A stretch of 64,000 nucleotides of DNA from Streptococcus peroris ATCC 700780 (GTDB lineage Bacteria; Bacillota; Bacilli; Lactobacillales; Streptococcaceae). The stretch covers positions 1 to 64,000 of the forward strand of contig NZ_GL732463.1 of assembly GCF_000187585.1 (NCBI RefSeq). Reading direction: 5' to 3'. Below, piece by piece: positions 1 through 8,529 of the stretch. Position 1 is the first letter of the stretch, and each line of letters begins with the position of its first letter. The position numbers and the translations under genes were made by a program. Under the pieces are notes generated by a model. The model did not search any database. It was not told the DNA's origin and worked only from the letters and a program-made list of their open reading frames with translations.

Positions 1-4
1 CTTA

Positions 5-78
5 TCCGCCATAGCTCAGTTGGTAGTAGCGCATGACTGTTAATCATGATGTCGTAGGTTCGAGTCCTACTGGCGGAG
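5..78 (+). tRNA. tRNA-Asn (anticodon GTT)
   Basis: The cloverleaf is complete. The acceptor arm pairs TCCGCCA (5-11) with TGGCGGA (71-77) and is followed by discriminator G78. The anticodon stem CATGA/TCATG encloses loop CTGTTAA, giving anticodon GTT (39-41) and therefore asparagine. The T loop GGTTCGAGTCC is standard. CCA is not encoded. A terminator follows immediately. Confidence 0.96.
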
Positions 79-83
79 TACTA

Positions 84-107
84 AACGTTCTACGGAACGT
101 TTTTTTA
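84..107 (+). terminator. Intrinsic terminator after tRNA-Asn
   Basis: AACGTTC (84-90) pairs with GAACGTT (95-101) around a TACG loop and runs into a T tract. It ends the tRNA transcript and insulates comW from it. Confidence 0.9.
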
Positions 108-228
108 TTTTGTTGAAATAGGTATAATAGTTTTGTATCATTTTCACATCTATTTTTACTTCATTTTTTTGTTTTAAGTTATTTTAGCTTTTATTTTTTA
201 CGATACAGGATTTTTTATTTCTTTTGTT

Positions 229-267
229 AACCTTTCTGATAAACTTGTTTTATCAATAAGAAAGGTT
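229..267 (+). promoter_or_regulatory. Hairpin covering the comW ribosome binding site
   Basis: AACCTTTC (229-236) pairs with GAAAGGTT (260-267) and TGATAAA (237-243) pairs with TTTATCA (249-255), leaving a 5-nt loop and a 4-nt bulge on the 3' side. The only good Shine-Dalgarno sequence for comW, GAAAGG (260-265), lies wholly in the 3' strand of the stem, 8 nt before ATG 274. The pairing is read directly; a role in limiting ComW synthesis is inference. Confidence 0.6.
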
Positions 268-273
268 TTTTAT

Positions 274-507
274 ATGCTTCAAAATTATTATGACTATTGT
301 TTCCATTTCCTAAAACAGGTTGAAAAGGAATATTCGTTTTTAGTTCAGACAAGTGACGATTGGGAGTCGCTTCATTTAAAATTTCTTCTTTATTACTTAA
401 TTCGCTTTAGGATAAAAGATGAGAAGGATTTTATTCTCTGCCATTTTAGGGCTGCTTATCGTATCTACCTAAATCGTTTACTGGGACATCGATTTACATA
501 TTGCTAG
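274..507 (+). CDS. comW: ComW, competence factor that stabilises and activates SigX
   Basis: This is a 77-residue cytosolic protein. In pneumococcus ComW is induced early in competence, protects the alternative sigma factor ComX/SigX from proteolysis and helps it load on RNA polymerase. I recognise it by length, by position directly upstream of purA and by its pattern: an acidic, aromatic N-terminus (YxFLVQTSDDWE), a central FKFLLYYLIR-like segment (here LKFLLYYLIRF), and a basic C-terminus with HFRAAYRIYLNRL. The protein has clearly diverged from the pneumococcal form as I remember it. Early genes carry ComE direct repeats; I could not find a convincing one upstream. The RBS is buried in a hairpin. 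Confidence 0.85.
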   Translation: MLQNYYDYCFHFLKQVEKEYSFLVQTSDDWESLHLKFLLYYLIRFRIKDEKDFILCHFRAAYRIYLNRLLGHRFTYC

Positions 508-639
508 TAAGCATAGTTAATTTCCATTTATTACGAACGTTAGTTTATGGTTAGAAAAAAATATATAGAATAAGCTTTAAATTGGCCTTTTTTTAATTAT
601 AAATTGAAGGAAAACCCTAATCTTTTCTATTGTTTATTC

Positions 640-668
640 TTGATTAAATGGTGTTTTTTTCTTATAAT
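640..668 (+). promoter_or_regulatory. purA promoter
   Basis: The -35 element TTGATT (640-645) and -10 element TATAAT (663-668) are separated by exactly 17 bp. Transcription should begin near 675, giving a leader of about 70 nt. A second TATAAT (680-685) lies just downstream and could be an alternative. Confidence 0.65.
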
Positions 669-677
669 AAATTGTAA

Positions 678-2033
<1,356 letters not shown>

Positions 2034-2040
2034 GAGATTT

Positions 2041-2073
2041 TTTAAGATTTGTTTAAGACAGGTCGGATATACT
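2041..2073 (+). promoter_or_regulatory. CiaR-controlled promoter of a csRNA
   Basis: A perfect CiaR direct repeat TTTAAG-N5-TTTAAG (2041-2057) is followed 10 bp later by the -10 element TATACT (2068-2073). This is the arrangement described for CiaR-activated promoters of pneumococcal csRNAs, where the repeat stands in for a -35 element. Transcription should start near 2080. Confidence 0.85.
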
Positions 2074-2079
2074 ATAGAT

Positions 2080-2179
2080 AGTTACAAGAAGACCTCCTAA
2101 CTTGTTGTAACAAATTTCCTAAACTTTTCTTTTTCATAATAATCTCCCTATAAAGTCACCGCATTCGGTGGCTTTTTTT
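2080..2179 (+). ncRNA. Cia-dependent small RNA (csRNA/ccn family)
   Basis: This RNA of about 100 nt has the csRNA architecture. A 5' stem-loop pairs GTTACAA (2081-2087) with TTGTAAC (2105-2111) and shows CCTCC in its loop. A single-stranded pyrimidine-rich linker contains AATCTCCC. The terminator stem is 2152-2161/2166-2175 with loop CATT and a T run. CU-rich loops are complementary to Shine-Dalgarno sequences; csRNAs are known to block translation, for example of comC. Which ccn paralogue it is I cannot say. Confidence 0.85.
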
Positions 2180-2232
2180 GTCAGCTTTTAAGTCATATTT
2201 AGGTGGCTTCTTTACTTTTAAGACAAAGAAAA

Positions 2233-2455
2233 AAACAGTGGGACAGAAATCTTTAGACCAACTCTCGATTTGGTACACCCAGATCTGCGAGGTTTTAACA
2301 TTTGGGTAAATTGGTTAAAGTTGTGAATTGAGAAAAGAAGTTTTGGTAAAAGAAGCTTTTTGAATTCTCAAATACCAACAAATCGTTCAATTTGCCATCA
2401 CATCAAAGGCGCATAACTAAGAAAAAATGAGGTTGGGATTTCTGATCCCAGCCTC
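2233..2455. repeat. Possible degenerate intergenic element with related ends
   Basis: The left end reads GTGGGACAGAAATC and the right end, on the other strand, CTGGGATCAGAAATC, so the region is bounded by an imperfect inverted repeat. The interior of about 200 bp holds no ORF. Internally, AATTGAGAA is matched by TTCTCAA some 35 bp later. It may be a decayed small mobile repeat common in this group; I cannot name it. Confidence 0.35.
2421..2455 (-). terminator. Strong terminator for the minus-strand membrane gene
   Basis: On the minus strand an 11-bp GC-rich stem (2455-2445 with 2439-2429) is followed by a T run (complement of 2422-2428). It lies about 60 bp past the stop of the gene at 2514-3053 and also separates it from the csRNA side. 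Confidence 0.8.
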
Positions 2456-2513
2456 TTCAGTGAACTATTTTCTTGAGAATTTGTAAGTTAGACAAACTTG
2501 AGTTTTTTCTGAA

Positions 2514-3053
2514 TCAGCTTACTTGATTATCTGATTTATCACTTTGAAATCGCTTCATTTCGTGCATAAAAGCATCTGCTTTTAGTTTGTTTGTGATGAT
2601 ACTGACTCTGACTAGCTTATTTAGTTTTTTTTCATGTCCTTCCAAAAAAATAGGATTTCTAATTTTTATGCTTAACTTTACGCAATTAAAAGGACGCTTT
2701 TTAATGGTTATTTGTTCGATATCTTGAAGTCCAAATTGATAATGTAATAGGCTGTGGCCTCTACTGCTATAGGTATAATACTGAACAATATTGTTTTTAT
2801 AAATTTCTAATTTTACTCCATTTATGAAGAGATAATACCCCATAAACCATATAAGGAGGAGAGCATAAATCAGCGCTACCGCCATAACAATCTTGTCTGC
2901 AAAATCAGTATTGTAAGTCATCAGACGCTTCAGAATCCAGAGAATCATAACAGATATAGATATCATGGATGGTCCCCCTACTCTATTAAATGTATCTTTA
3001 TATGGAAATATCAAGGTAAGTTTTGGTTCATCCTGTAAGAATTCTAATTTCAT
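2514..3053 (-). CDS. Two-TM membrane protein of unknown function (PH-like)
   Basis: The 179-residue product is not recognised. Two hydrophobic helices at about 29-45 and 56-77 place it in the membrane. The rest (about 80-165) is cytosolic and beta-rich, with alternating hydrophobic residues such as VKLEIYKNNIVQYY and IEQITIKKRPF, which resembles the small PH-like domains of bacterial membrane proteins. It faces the purA/csRNA cluster and ends in its own terminator, so it is a single-gene unit. Confidence 0.65.
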   Translation of the reverse strand: MKLEFLQDEPKLTLIFPYKDTFNRVGGPSMISISVMILWILKRLMTYNTDFADKIVMAVALIYALLLIWFMGYYLFINGVKLEIYKNNIVQYYTYSSRGHSLLHYQFGLQDIEQITIKKRPFNCVKLSIKIRNPIFLEGHEKKLNKLVRVSIITNKLKADAFMHEMKRFQSDKSDNQVS

Positions 3054-3354
3054 TATTTACCCTTTCATCTTGTTTATTATTTAAATCTCAGGATAATCAT
3101 CTCTTGGAGACTTATAGTTAAAAATCTTCCGACAGATCTGGACATTCTGTATCAGTTGTCTCCATTACTCTCAGTTCATGATTTCTAGTGTTTCTCTAAA
3201 TTTTGCTACCATTATACTCTTTTTATAACATTATTTCTACAAACCAGAGATTGAATACTATCTAAAGTTGGTTTCTGCAAATATTATAGAGCTCTTTTTT
3301 TGTCTAGGAAAACATGCTATAATGATAGAATTGATAGCTAGGAAGAGAGAAGAG

Positions 3355-3822
3355 ATGAATTACACGCTTGAAGAAAAAGAAGCTTTTATGAGAGAGGCCT
3401 TAAAAGAGGCAGAGATTGCTTTAGAACATGATGAAATCCCGATTGGTTGTGTGATTGTCAAGGACGGAAAAATCATCGGGAGAGGCCATAATGCGCGCGA
3501 GGAATTGCAACGAGCAGTCATGCATGCAGAAATTATGGCTATAGAGGATGCTAATCTGAGCGAAGAGAGTTGGCGCTTGCTGGATTGTACGCTTTTTGTG
3601 ACCATTGAGCCTTGTGTTATGTGTAGTGGGGCAATTGGTCTCGCACGGATTCCAAACGTGGTCTACGGGGCTAAAAACCAGAAATTTGGTGCTGCTGGAA
3701 GTTTGTACGATATTTTGACGGATGAGAGACTCAATCATCGTGTGGACGTTGAGACAGGTGTTTTAGAGAGTGAGTGTGCAGCGATTATGCAAGACTTTTT
3801 CCGAAATCGACGTAAAAAATAA
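3355..3822 (+). CDS. tadA: tRNA(Arg) adenosine-34 deaminase TadA
   Basis: TadA converts A34 to inosine in tRNA-Arg(ACG), letting it read CGU, CGC and CGA. The 155-residue product has the complete cytidine/adenosine deaminase zinc site: His57 and proton-shuttle Glu59 in HAEIMAIE, and Cys87/Cys90 in PCVMC. I start at ATG 3355 because AAGAGAGAAGAG precedes it and residues 1-10 (MNYTLEEKEA) fit the family; an open frame runs upstream to 3268 without support. The neighbours purA and SRP RNA are as in pneumococcus. Confidence 0.95.
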   Translation: MNYTLEEKEAFMREALKEAEIALEHDEIPIGCVIVKDGKIIGRGHNAREELQRAVMHAEIMAIEDANLSEESWRLLDCTLFVTIEPCVMCSGAIGLARIPNVVYGAKNQKFGAAGSLYDILTDERLNHRVDVETGVLESECAAIMQDFFRNRRKK

Positions 3823-3851
3823 TTTCTCTTTAAAAACAGAGGGGAATGTGG

Positions 3852-3857
3852 TATAAT
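3852..3857 (+). promoter_or_regulatory. -10 element of the SRP RNA promoter
   Basis: TATAAT at 3852-3857 sits 6-8 bp upstream of the expected 5' end of the SRP RNA. No good -35 hexamer is visible. Confidence 0.6.
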
Positions 3858-3862
3858 AACTA

Positions 3863-3943
3863 GTGGAGCAACAGTTCTGCGTGAAGCGGGTCAGGGGAGG
3901 AATCCAGCAGCCCTAAGCGAGTGTGAATTGTGTGCTCTTTTTT
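3863..3943 (+). ncRNA. ffs: Signal recognition particle small RNA (4.5S/scRNA)
   Basis: The RNA carries the conserved SRP domain IV hairpin. GGTCAGGGGAGGAA and CAGCAGCCCTAAGC form the asymmetric and symmetric loops bound by Ffh. The end helix pairs GAGCA near the 5' end with TGCTC at 3933-3937, followed by a T run that ends transcription. With Ffh and FtsY it targets nascent membrane proteins to the translocon. End positions are approximate. Confidence 0.93.
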
Positions 3944-3952
3944 CGTGCTTTT

Positions 3953-3960
3953 TTCGAATA
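3953..3960 (+). promoter_or_regulatory. Probable cin-box (SigX promoter) for dut-radA
   Basis: TTCGAATA differs from the SigX consensus TACGAATA at one base and has the usual T-rich tract just upstream. It lies 47 bp before dut. The same octamer precedes cbpD at 24856. I recall the dut-to-radA operon as a late competence transcript in pneumococcus. Confidence 0.6.
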
Positions 3961-4007
3961 AATAAGATAAAATAGCCTAGAATATAAGATTAAAAAAGAG
4001 GGAAAAT

Positions 4008-4451
4008 ATGAAAATTCGTGGTTTTGAATTAGTTTCTAGTTTTACGGATGAAAATTTGTTGCCAAAGCGTGAGACAGCTCATGCAGCTGGTTACGATTTA
4101 AAGGTTGCAGAACGTACTGTGATTGCTCCAGGAGAGATTGTTCTCGTCCCAACGGGTGTTAAGGCTTATATGCAACCGACTGAAGTGCTTTATCTTTATG
4201 ACCGTTCTTCAAATCCTCGTAAAAAGGGCTTGGTTTTGATTAACTCAGTTGGTGTCATTGATGGAGACTATTATGGCAACCCAGGAAATGAAGGACATAT
4301 CTTTGCTCAGATGAAGAATATCACAGATCAAGAAGTTGTTCTTGAAGTTGGAGAACGTGTAGTTCAGGCTGTCTTTGCACCATTTTTAATCGCAGATGGA
4401 GATGAGGCAGAGGGAGTTCGTACTGGTGGGTTTGGATCAACTGGGCACTAA
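4008..4451 (+). CDS. dut: dUTP diphosphatase
   Basis: Dut hydrolyses dUTP to dUMP and pyrophosphate, keeping uracil out of DNA and feeding dTMP synthesis. The 147-residue trimer-type protein shows family motif I in AAGYDLKV, motif II in DRSS, motif III in GVIDGDYYGNPGNEG and the Gly-rich motif V in RTGGFGSTGH at the C-terminus. It follows a good RBS (GAGGG) and leads an operon whose next start codon is one base after its stop. A possible cin-box upstream would add it to the competence regulon. Confidence 0.95.
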   Translation: MKIRGFELVSSFTDENLLPKRETAHAAGYDLKVAERTVIAPGEIVLVPTGVKAYMQPTEVLYLYDRSSNPRKKGLVLINSVGVIDGDYYGNPGNEGHIFAQMKNITDQEVVLEVGERVVQAVFAPFLIADGDEAEGVRTGGFGSTGH

Positions 4452-4452
4452 G

Positions 4453-4992
4453 ATGAAGATTATCTTTGTACGTCATGGAGAGCCAGATTATAGTATGCTT
4501 GATAAACTTGAAAACCCGCAACTCTATAGTGGTTTTGGTCGTGATTTAGCACCATTGACAAGAAAAGGTCGCAGTCTGGCAAAAGAAGTTGCTAAAACTG
4601 CATGTTTTGGAAAGGCAGAGATTATTATTTCATCGTCTGTGACGAGGGCCTTAGAAACAGCCCATTATATAGCGGTTGAAACAGGATTGGACTTATTTGT
4701 AGAGCCGTTTTTTCATGAGTGGCGTCCAGACTTAGATGGCACTAACTCTGATTTAACTAGTGTATTGGTAGCTCATGAATATTATCTAAAACATCAAGGA
4801 GGTTTATCTGAAGATTCTCCTTATCGCTATGAAACTGATCTAGAGATGCGTCATCGTTTTTTAAGAGCTTTGGAAAAATATAAAAATTATAAAACTATTA
4901 TCATTGTAACTCACGGAATGCTCATGCGCCAATTTGTACCAGACGAGAAGATTGATTTTTGCCAAGTGATTGAGTGTGAGATAGAGATATAG
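4453..4992 (+). CDS. Histidine phosphatase family protein
   Basis: This 179-residue cytosolic protein belongs to the phosphoglycerate-mutase-like branch. The phospho-histidine motif RHG is at residues 7-9 and the second catalytic histidine is in VTHGM near residue 157. The substrate is unknown. I choose ATG 4453, which directly follows the dut stop (4449-4451) and gives MKIIFVRHGEPD; the longer frame from 4396 would overlap dut. The gene is translationally coupled to dut and followed by an unknown gene and radA. Confidence 0.85.
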   Translation: MKIIFVRHGEPDYSMLDKLENPQLYSGFGRDLAPLTRKGRSLAKEVAKTACFGKAEIIISSSVTRALETAHYIAVETGLDLFVEPFFHEWRPDLDGTNSDLTSVLVAHEYYLKHQGGLSEDSPYRYETDLEMRHRFLRALEKYKNYKTIIIVTHGMLMRQFVPDEKIDFCQVIECEIEI

Positions 4993-5008
4993 AAAGAAGC
5001 ACAATGAA

Positions 5009-5497
5009 ATGAGCTATAAGGATTTTCAAGCTTTTACCGCAGAGAATTGTCAAGGGTATAAGAAGGTGCATGAGATCAGTATTGGAGGATTTCTTTACCT
5101 AGCATTTCTCCCTGATGCCTATCATAAAATTCTGTGTATTTCTTCAGACTACATGTCAATCATTGACAGCGAAAATGGGCAAGTAACACCGATAGACGGA
5201 GATTACGATGAGGTAGAGTTAGTAGCCATGTGTGAGGGATATGATTATCCTATTCCTATCGCTGGTCAATATGGTGGAAGTCTCCCTCTGGATAATGGTA
5301 AAGATATCAGAGTGACAATGAATAAAGACCAATCTGAGGAATATCCAATTTTAACTATTTATTGGGAAGAGAACAAAGAAACTAGGACTCAAATTTATAA
5401 AGGTTATTTACCCTATATTTTTGGATTTAGTCCGGATGGTCGGTATTATGTCCATGCGGATGACGGTGGACTGACTGTGCTGAAAAGAGATAGTTAG
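5009..5497 (+). CDS. Conserved protein of unknown function in the dut-radA operon
   Basis: The 162-residue soluble product is not recognised. It is acidic and beta-rich, with repeated short strands (YLAFLPDAYHKILCISSDY, YIFGFSPDGRYYVHADDGG) reminiscent of a single WD/YVTN-like blade, but no complete repeat is visible. It has no signal peptide and no membrane segment. Its position between a phosphatase and radA suggests cotranscription with the competence unit. Confidence 0.7.
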   Translation: MSYKDFQAFTAENCQGYKKVHEISIGGFLYLAFLPDAYHKILCISSDYMSIIDSENGQVTPIDGDYDEVELVAMCEGYDYPIPIAGQYGGSLPLDNGKDIRVTMNKDQSEEYPILTIYWEENKETRTQIYKGYLPYIFGFSPDGRYYVHADDGGLTVLKRDS

Positions 5498-5539
5498 TAA
5501 CGTAAAAGCAATAAGAGATTTTATAATGAGAGGATTAGA

Positions 5540-6904
5540 ATTATAGCAAAGAAAAAGGCGACATTTGTGTGTCAAAATTGTGAATATAACTCACCTAAGT
5601 ATTTAGGACGCTGTCCAAACTGTGGGTCTTGGTCTTCTTTTGTGGAGGAAGTTGAGGTTGCAGAAGTCAAAAATGCGCGTGTGTCCTTGACAGGTGAGAA
5701 AACCAAGCCTATGAAATTGGCTGAAGTAACTTCTATTAATGTCAATCGAACCAAGACTGAGATGGAGGAATTCAACCGTGTACTCGGTGGAGGTGTGGTA
5801 CCAGGGAGTCTTGTCCTTATCGGTGGGGATCCAGGGATTGGGAAATCAACCCTTCTCTTACAAGTATCAACCCAGTTATCTCATGTGGGAACGGTTCTCT
5901 ATGTCAGTGGAGAGGAGTCGGCCCAACAGATTAAACTCCGTGCAGAGCGTTTAGGTGATATTGATAGCGAATTTTATCTCTATGCCGAGACCAATATGCA
6001 GAGTGTTCGATCTGAGGTGGAGCGCATCCAACCTGACTTTCTCATCATCGACTCTATCCAAACTATCATGTCTCCTGAGATTTCAGGGGTGCAGGGGTCA
6101 GTTTCTCAGGTACGTGAGGTGACGGCTGAGCTCATGCAGTTGGCCAAAACCAATAACATCGCCATCTTCATCGTCGGCCATGTGACTAAGGAAGGAACCT
6201 TGGCGGGCCCGCGTATGCTAGAACACATGGTGGATACGGTCCTCTACTTTGAGGGCGAACGCCACCATACCTTCCGAATTCTGAGAGCAGTCAAAAACCG
6301 TTTTGGTTCCACTAATGAAATTGGAATCTTTGAGATGCAGTCAGGTGGATTGGTTGAAGTTCTTAATCCTAGTCAGGTATTTCTGGAAGAACGTTTGGAT
6401 GGAGCCACCGGCTCGTCCATCGTTGTGACTATGGAAGGAACACGTCCAATTCTTGCGGAAGTGCAGGCCTTGGTGACGCCGACCATGTTTGGAAATGCTA
6501 AGCGTACGACGACAGGGCTTGATTTCAATCGCGCTAGTCTGATTATGGCTGTCTTGGAGAAACGGGCAGGCTTACTCCTTCAAAATCAGGATGCCTATCT
6601 CAAATCAGCTGGTGGTGTCAAATTAGATGAGCCTGCCATTGACCTGGCTGTTGCAGTTGCTATTGCTTCGAGCTACAAGGACAAGCCAACCAATCCCCAG
6701 GAATGTTTTGTAGGAGAGTTGGGTTTGACGGGAGAGATTCGGCGCGTAAATCGTATCGAACAACGGGTCAATGAAGCTGCTAAGCTTGGATTTACAAAAA
6801 TCTATGTACCAAAAAATTCCCTAACAGGTATAAAGCCACCTAAGGAAATTCAGGTGATTGGGGTGACAACTATTCAGGAAGTCTTGAAAAAAGTATTCTC
6901 CTAA
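5540..6904 (+). CDS. radA: DNA repair and recombination protein RadA (non-AUG start likely)
   Basis: RadA is a RecA-like hexameric helicase that extends recombination intermediates, also during transformation. The zinc finger CQNC-x12-CPNC is near residues 12-29, Walker [11 protein letters not shown] near 100, the RadA-specific KNRFGS motif follows, and a Lon-protease-like C-terminal domain ends the protein. Family members start with about M-x-KKK-x-F-C, and the in-frame codons ATT ATA GCA AAG AAA AAG lie upstream of GTG 5567. No ATG, GTG or TTG exists in frame between the stop at 5498 and 5567. AGAGG (5529-5533) is 6 nt from ATT 5540, so AUU is the best start; GTG 5567 would cut into the N-terminus. 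Confidence 0.9.
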   Translation: MIAKKKATFVCQNCEYNSPKYLGRCPNCGSWSSFVEEVEVAEVKNARVSLTGEKTKPMKLAEVTSINVNRTKTEMEEFNRVLGGGVVPGSLVLIGGDPGIGKSTLLLQVSTQLSHVGTVLYVSGEESAQQIKLRAERLGDIDSEFYLYAETNMQSVRSEVERIQPDFLIIDSIQTIMSPEISGVQGSVSQVREVTAELMQLAKTNNIAIFIVGHVTKEGTLAGPRMLEHMVDTVLYFEGERHHTFRILRAVKNRFGSTNEIGIFEMQSGGLVEVLNPSQVFLEERLDGATGSSIVVTMEGTRPILAEVQALVTPTMFGNAKRTTTGLDFNRASLIMAVLEKRAGLLLQNQDAYLKSAGGVKLDEPAIDLAVAVAIASSYKDKPTNPQECFVGELGLTGEIRRVNRIEQRVNEAAKLGFTKIYVPKNSLTGIKPPKEIQVIGVTTIQEVLKKVFS

Positions 6905-6972
6905 TAGTTAAACTTAGTTTTAGATTGCAAAACATTTTGTAGCCAATATTTATAAAAAAGGAGGAATTTCTG

Positions 6973-7668
6973 ATGAAATTTTCTATGGATAGTCACATGC
7001 AATTTCCTTTGGTAGAGTTGTCGCTCAATCAGGGAGAAACGCTCTTTATCCAGCGAGGTAGTATGGTTTACCATACACCCAATGTAAGTCTAAATACCCA
7101 GCTCAATGCAAGCGGTTCTGGTTTGGGACGTTTTGTCAAAGCTGTGGGGCGTTCGATGGTTTCTGGCGAAAGCACCTTCATTACTCAAGCTGTTGCAGAG
7201 TCAGATAACGGCAACCTTGCTCTAGCACCAGATACTCCTGGTCAAGTGATTGCTCTTGAGCTAGGTGAAAAGCAGTACCGATTGAATGATGGGGCTTTTC
7301 TAGCTCTTGATGGTACGGCCTTCTATACCATGGAACGCCAGTCTATCGGGAAGGCTCTGTTTGGAGGGCAAGGCGGTCTCTTTGTGATGACAACCCAAGG
7401 TCAGGGGACTCTCTTGGCCAATGCTTTTGGTTCTATTAAGAAAATTGAACTGCAAAACCAAGAAATGACGATCGACAATGCCCATGTGGTTGCTTGGGAC
7501 CAGTCTTTGGACTATAATATCCATCTAGAAAATGGCTTCTGGCAATCTATCGGTACAGGTGAAGGAGTCGTTAATACCTTCCGAGGTACGGGTGAGGTTT
7601 ATGTACAAAGCCTCAATCTTCAGAGCTTTGCAGGATCTCTTAACAAGTATATCCAAAAAGGTTCATAA
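6973..7668 (+). CDS. AIM24 / TIGR00266 family protein
   Basis: The 231-residue protein is one of the beta-sandwich AIM24-like proteins of unknown function. I recognise it by QGETLFIQRGSMVYHTPNV near the N-terminus, the Gly-rich central stretch (SGSGLGRFVKAVGRS) and VVAWDQSLDY near residue 175. It has no signal peptide. A strong RBS (AAGGAGG, about 8 nt before the ATG) suggests good expression. As I remember it, pneumococcus has carbonic anhydrase directly after radA, so this gene looks like a lineage-specific insertion. A hairpin terminator follows. Confidence 0.8.
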   Translation: MKFSMDSHMQFPLVELSLNQGETLFIQRGSMVYHTPNVSLNTQLNASGSGLGRFVKAVGRSMVSGESTFITQAVAESDNGNLALAPDTPGQVIALELGEKQYRLNDGAFLALDGTAFYTMERQSIGKALFGGQGGLFVMTTQGQGTLLANAFGSIKKIELQNQEMTIDNAHVVAWDQSLDYNIHLENGFWQSIGTGEGVVNTFRGTGEVYVQSLNLQSFAGSLNKYIQKGS

Positions 7669-7677
7669 CAATAAAAA

Positions 7678-7731
7678 AACTAGGACAGGGCCCCAAGTTA
7701 GTTGCTGGATGTCTCTGTCCTAGTTTTCTAT
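7678..7731 (+). terminator. Hairpin terminator after AIM24 gene
   Basis: AAAACTAGGACAG (7678-7690) pairs with CTGTCCTAGTTTT (7717-7729), enclosing 26 nt. The trailing T run is short, so read-through into the carbonic anhydrase gene is possible. Confidence 0.6.
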
Positions 7732-7829
7732 ATATAGTCTGAAAGCTGACAAACGAGGTAAAAGATGGTAAGATAGAAAATAAATAATTTGGTGTTCAAA
7801 TTATCTTGAAAGTAAGAAAGTGTGTTGTC

Positions 7830-8324
7830 ATGTCCTATTTCGAACAATTTATGCAGGCTAATCAGGCTTATGTGGCCTTACACGGAGAACTCAATCTTCC
7901 AATCAAACCTAAAACAAGAGTAGCGATTGTCACTTGTATGGATTCTCGTTTACATGTTGCCCAAGCTTTGGGGCTTGCACTGGGTGATGCCCATATTTTA
8001 CGGAATGCGGGTGGCCGTGTGACAGATGACATGATCCGTTCCCTCGTGATTTCCCAACAACAAATGGGAACAAGAGAAATTGTGGTTCTCCATCATACAG
8101 ACTGTGGTGCTCAAACTTTCAATAATGAGGATTTTCAAGAGCACTTAAAATGCGAACTGGGAGTTGATGTATCTGGTCAAGATTTTCTTCCTTTCCAAGA
8201 CGTTGAGGAAAGTGTTCGCGAGGATATTAAATTGCTTCGAGAATGTCCGTTAATTCCAGATGATGTCATTATTTCGGGGGCTGTTTATGATGTGGACACA
8301 GGAAGAATGATTGAAGTATACTAA
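7830..8324 (+). CDS. Beta-carbonic anhydrase
   Basis: The enzyme interconverts CO2 and bicarbonate in the cytosol, supplying bicarbonate for carboxylations. The 164-residue product carries the zinc ligands of beta-carbonic anhydrases: Cys and the Asp/Arg pair in TCMDSR (about 35-40), and His/Cys in HHTDCG (about 88-93). I start at ATG 7830 (MSYFEQF) as family members do. The C-terminus (GRMIEVY) is shorter or altered compared with the pneumococcal form I remember, and the following bases read as protein in another frame (see the next entry). Confidence 0.9.
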   Translation: MSYFEQFMQANQAYVALHGELNLPIKPKTRVAIVTCMDSRLHVAQALGLALGDAHILRNAGGRVTDDMIRSLVISQQQMGTREIVVLHHTDCGAQTFNNEDFQEHLKCELGVDVSGQDFLPFQDVEESVREDIKLLRECPLIPDDVIISGAVYDVDTGRMIEVY

Positions 8325-8400
8325 TGTTCCATTTGAAAGTGTATATCATACAGATGATAAGGTAGTAGATTTTCGCTTGGATATCACTAATATAAAATAG
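8311..8400 (+). pseudogene. Possible remnant of a downstream gene or displaced C-terminus
   Basis: A 29-codon open stretch begins inside the carbonic anhydrase end in another frame and stops at 8398. Its predicted peptide (ending VVDFRLDITNIK) looks like real protein composition rather than noise, but it has no RBS or proper start. It could be the tail of a deleted gene. Confidence is low. Confidence 0.25.
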
Positions 8401-8401
8401 C

Positions 8402-8442
8402 ATAAGACAAGGGTATAAAAGTCTACTCTTGTCTTATTTTTT
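8402..8442 (+). terminator. Terminator before prs
   Basis: ATAAGACAAG (8402-8411) pairs with CTTGTCTTAT (8428-8437) and is followed by a T run. Confidence 0.85.
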
Positions 8443-8443
8443 A

Positions 8444-8472
8444 TTGAAAAATTGAAAAAAAAGCGCTACAAT
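8444..8472 (+). promoter_or_regulatory. prs promoter
   Basis: TTGAAA (8444-8449) and TACAAT (8467-8472) are spaced by 17 bp. They lie directly after the preceding terminator, so prs forms its own unit. Confidence 0.65.
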
Positions 8473-8529
8473 GGTAGTTGGAAAAGTGTTGTGGAAAACA
8501 CAAGCGATACATAAATACTGGAGGAAATC

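Noticed and set aside
130..206. ComE direct repeat or cin-box before comW (CATTTT motifs at 139 and 162; TACGATAC at 199)
   Set aside because: The CATTTT copies are 23 bp apart and poorly matched to the ComE site, and TACGATAC departs from TACGAATA at three positions. Not convincing enough for a feature.
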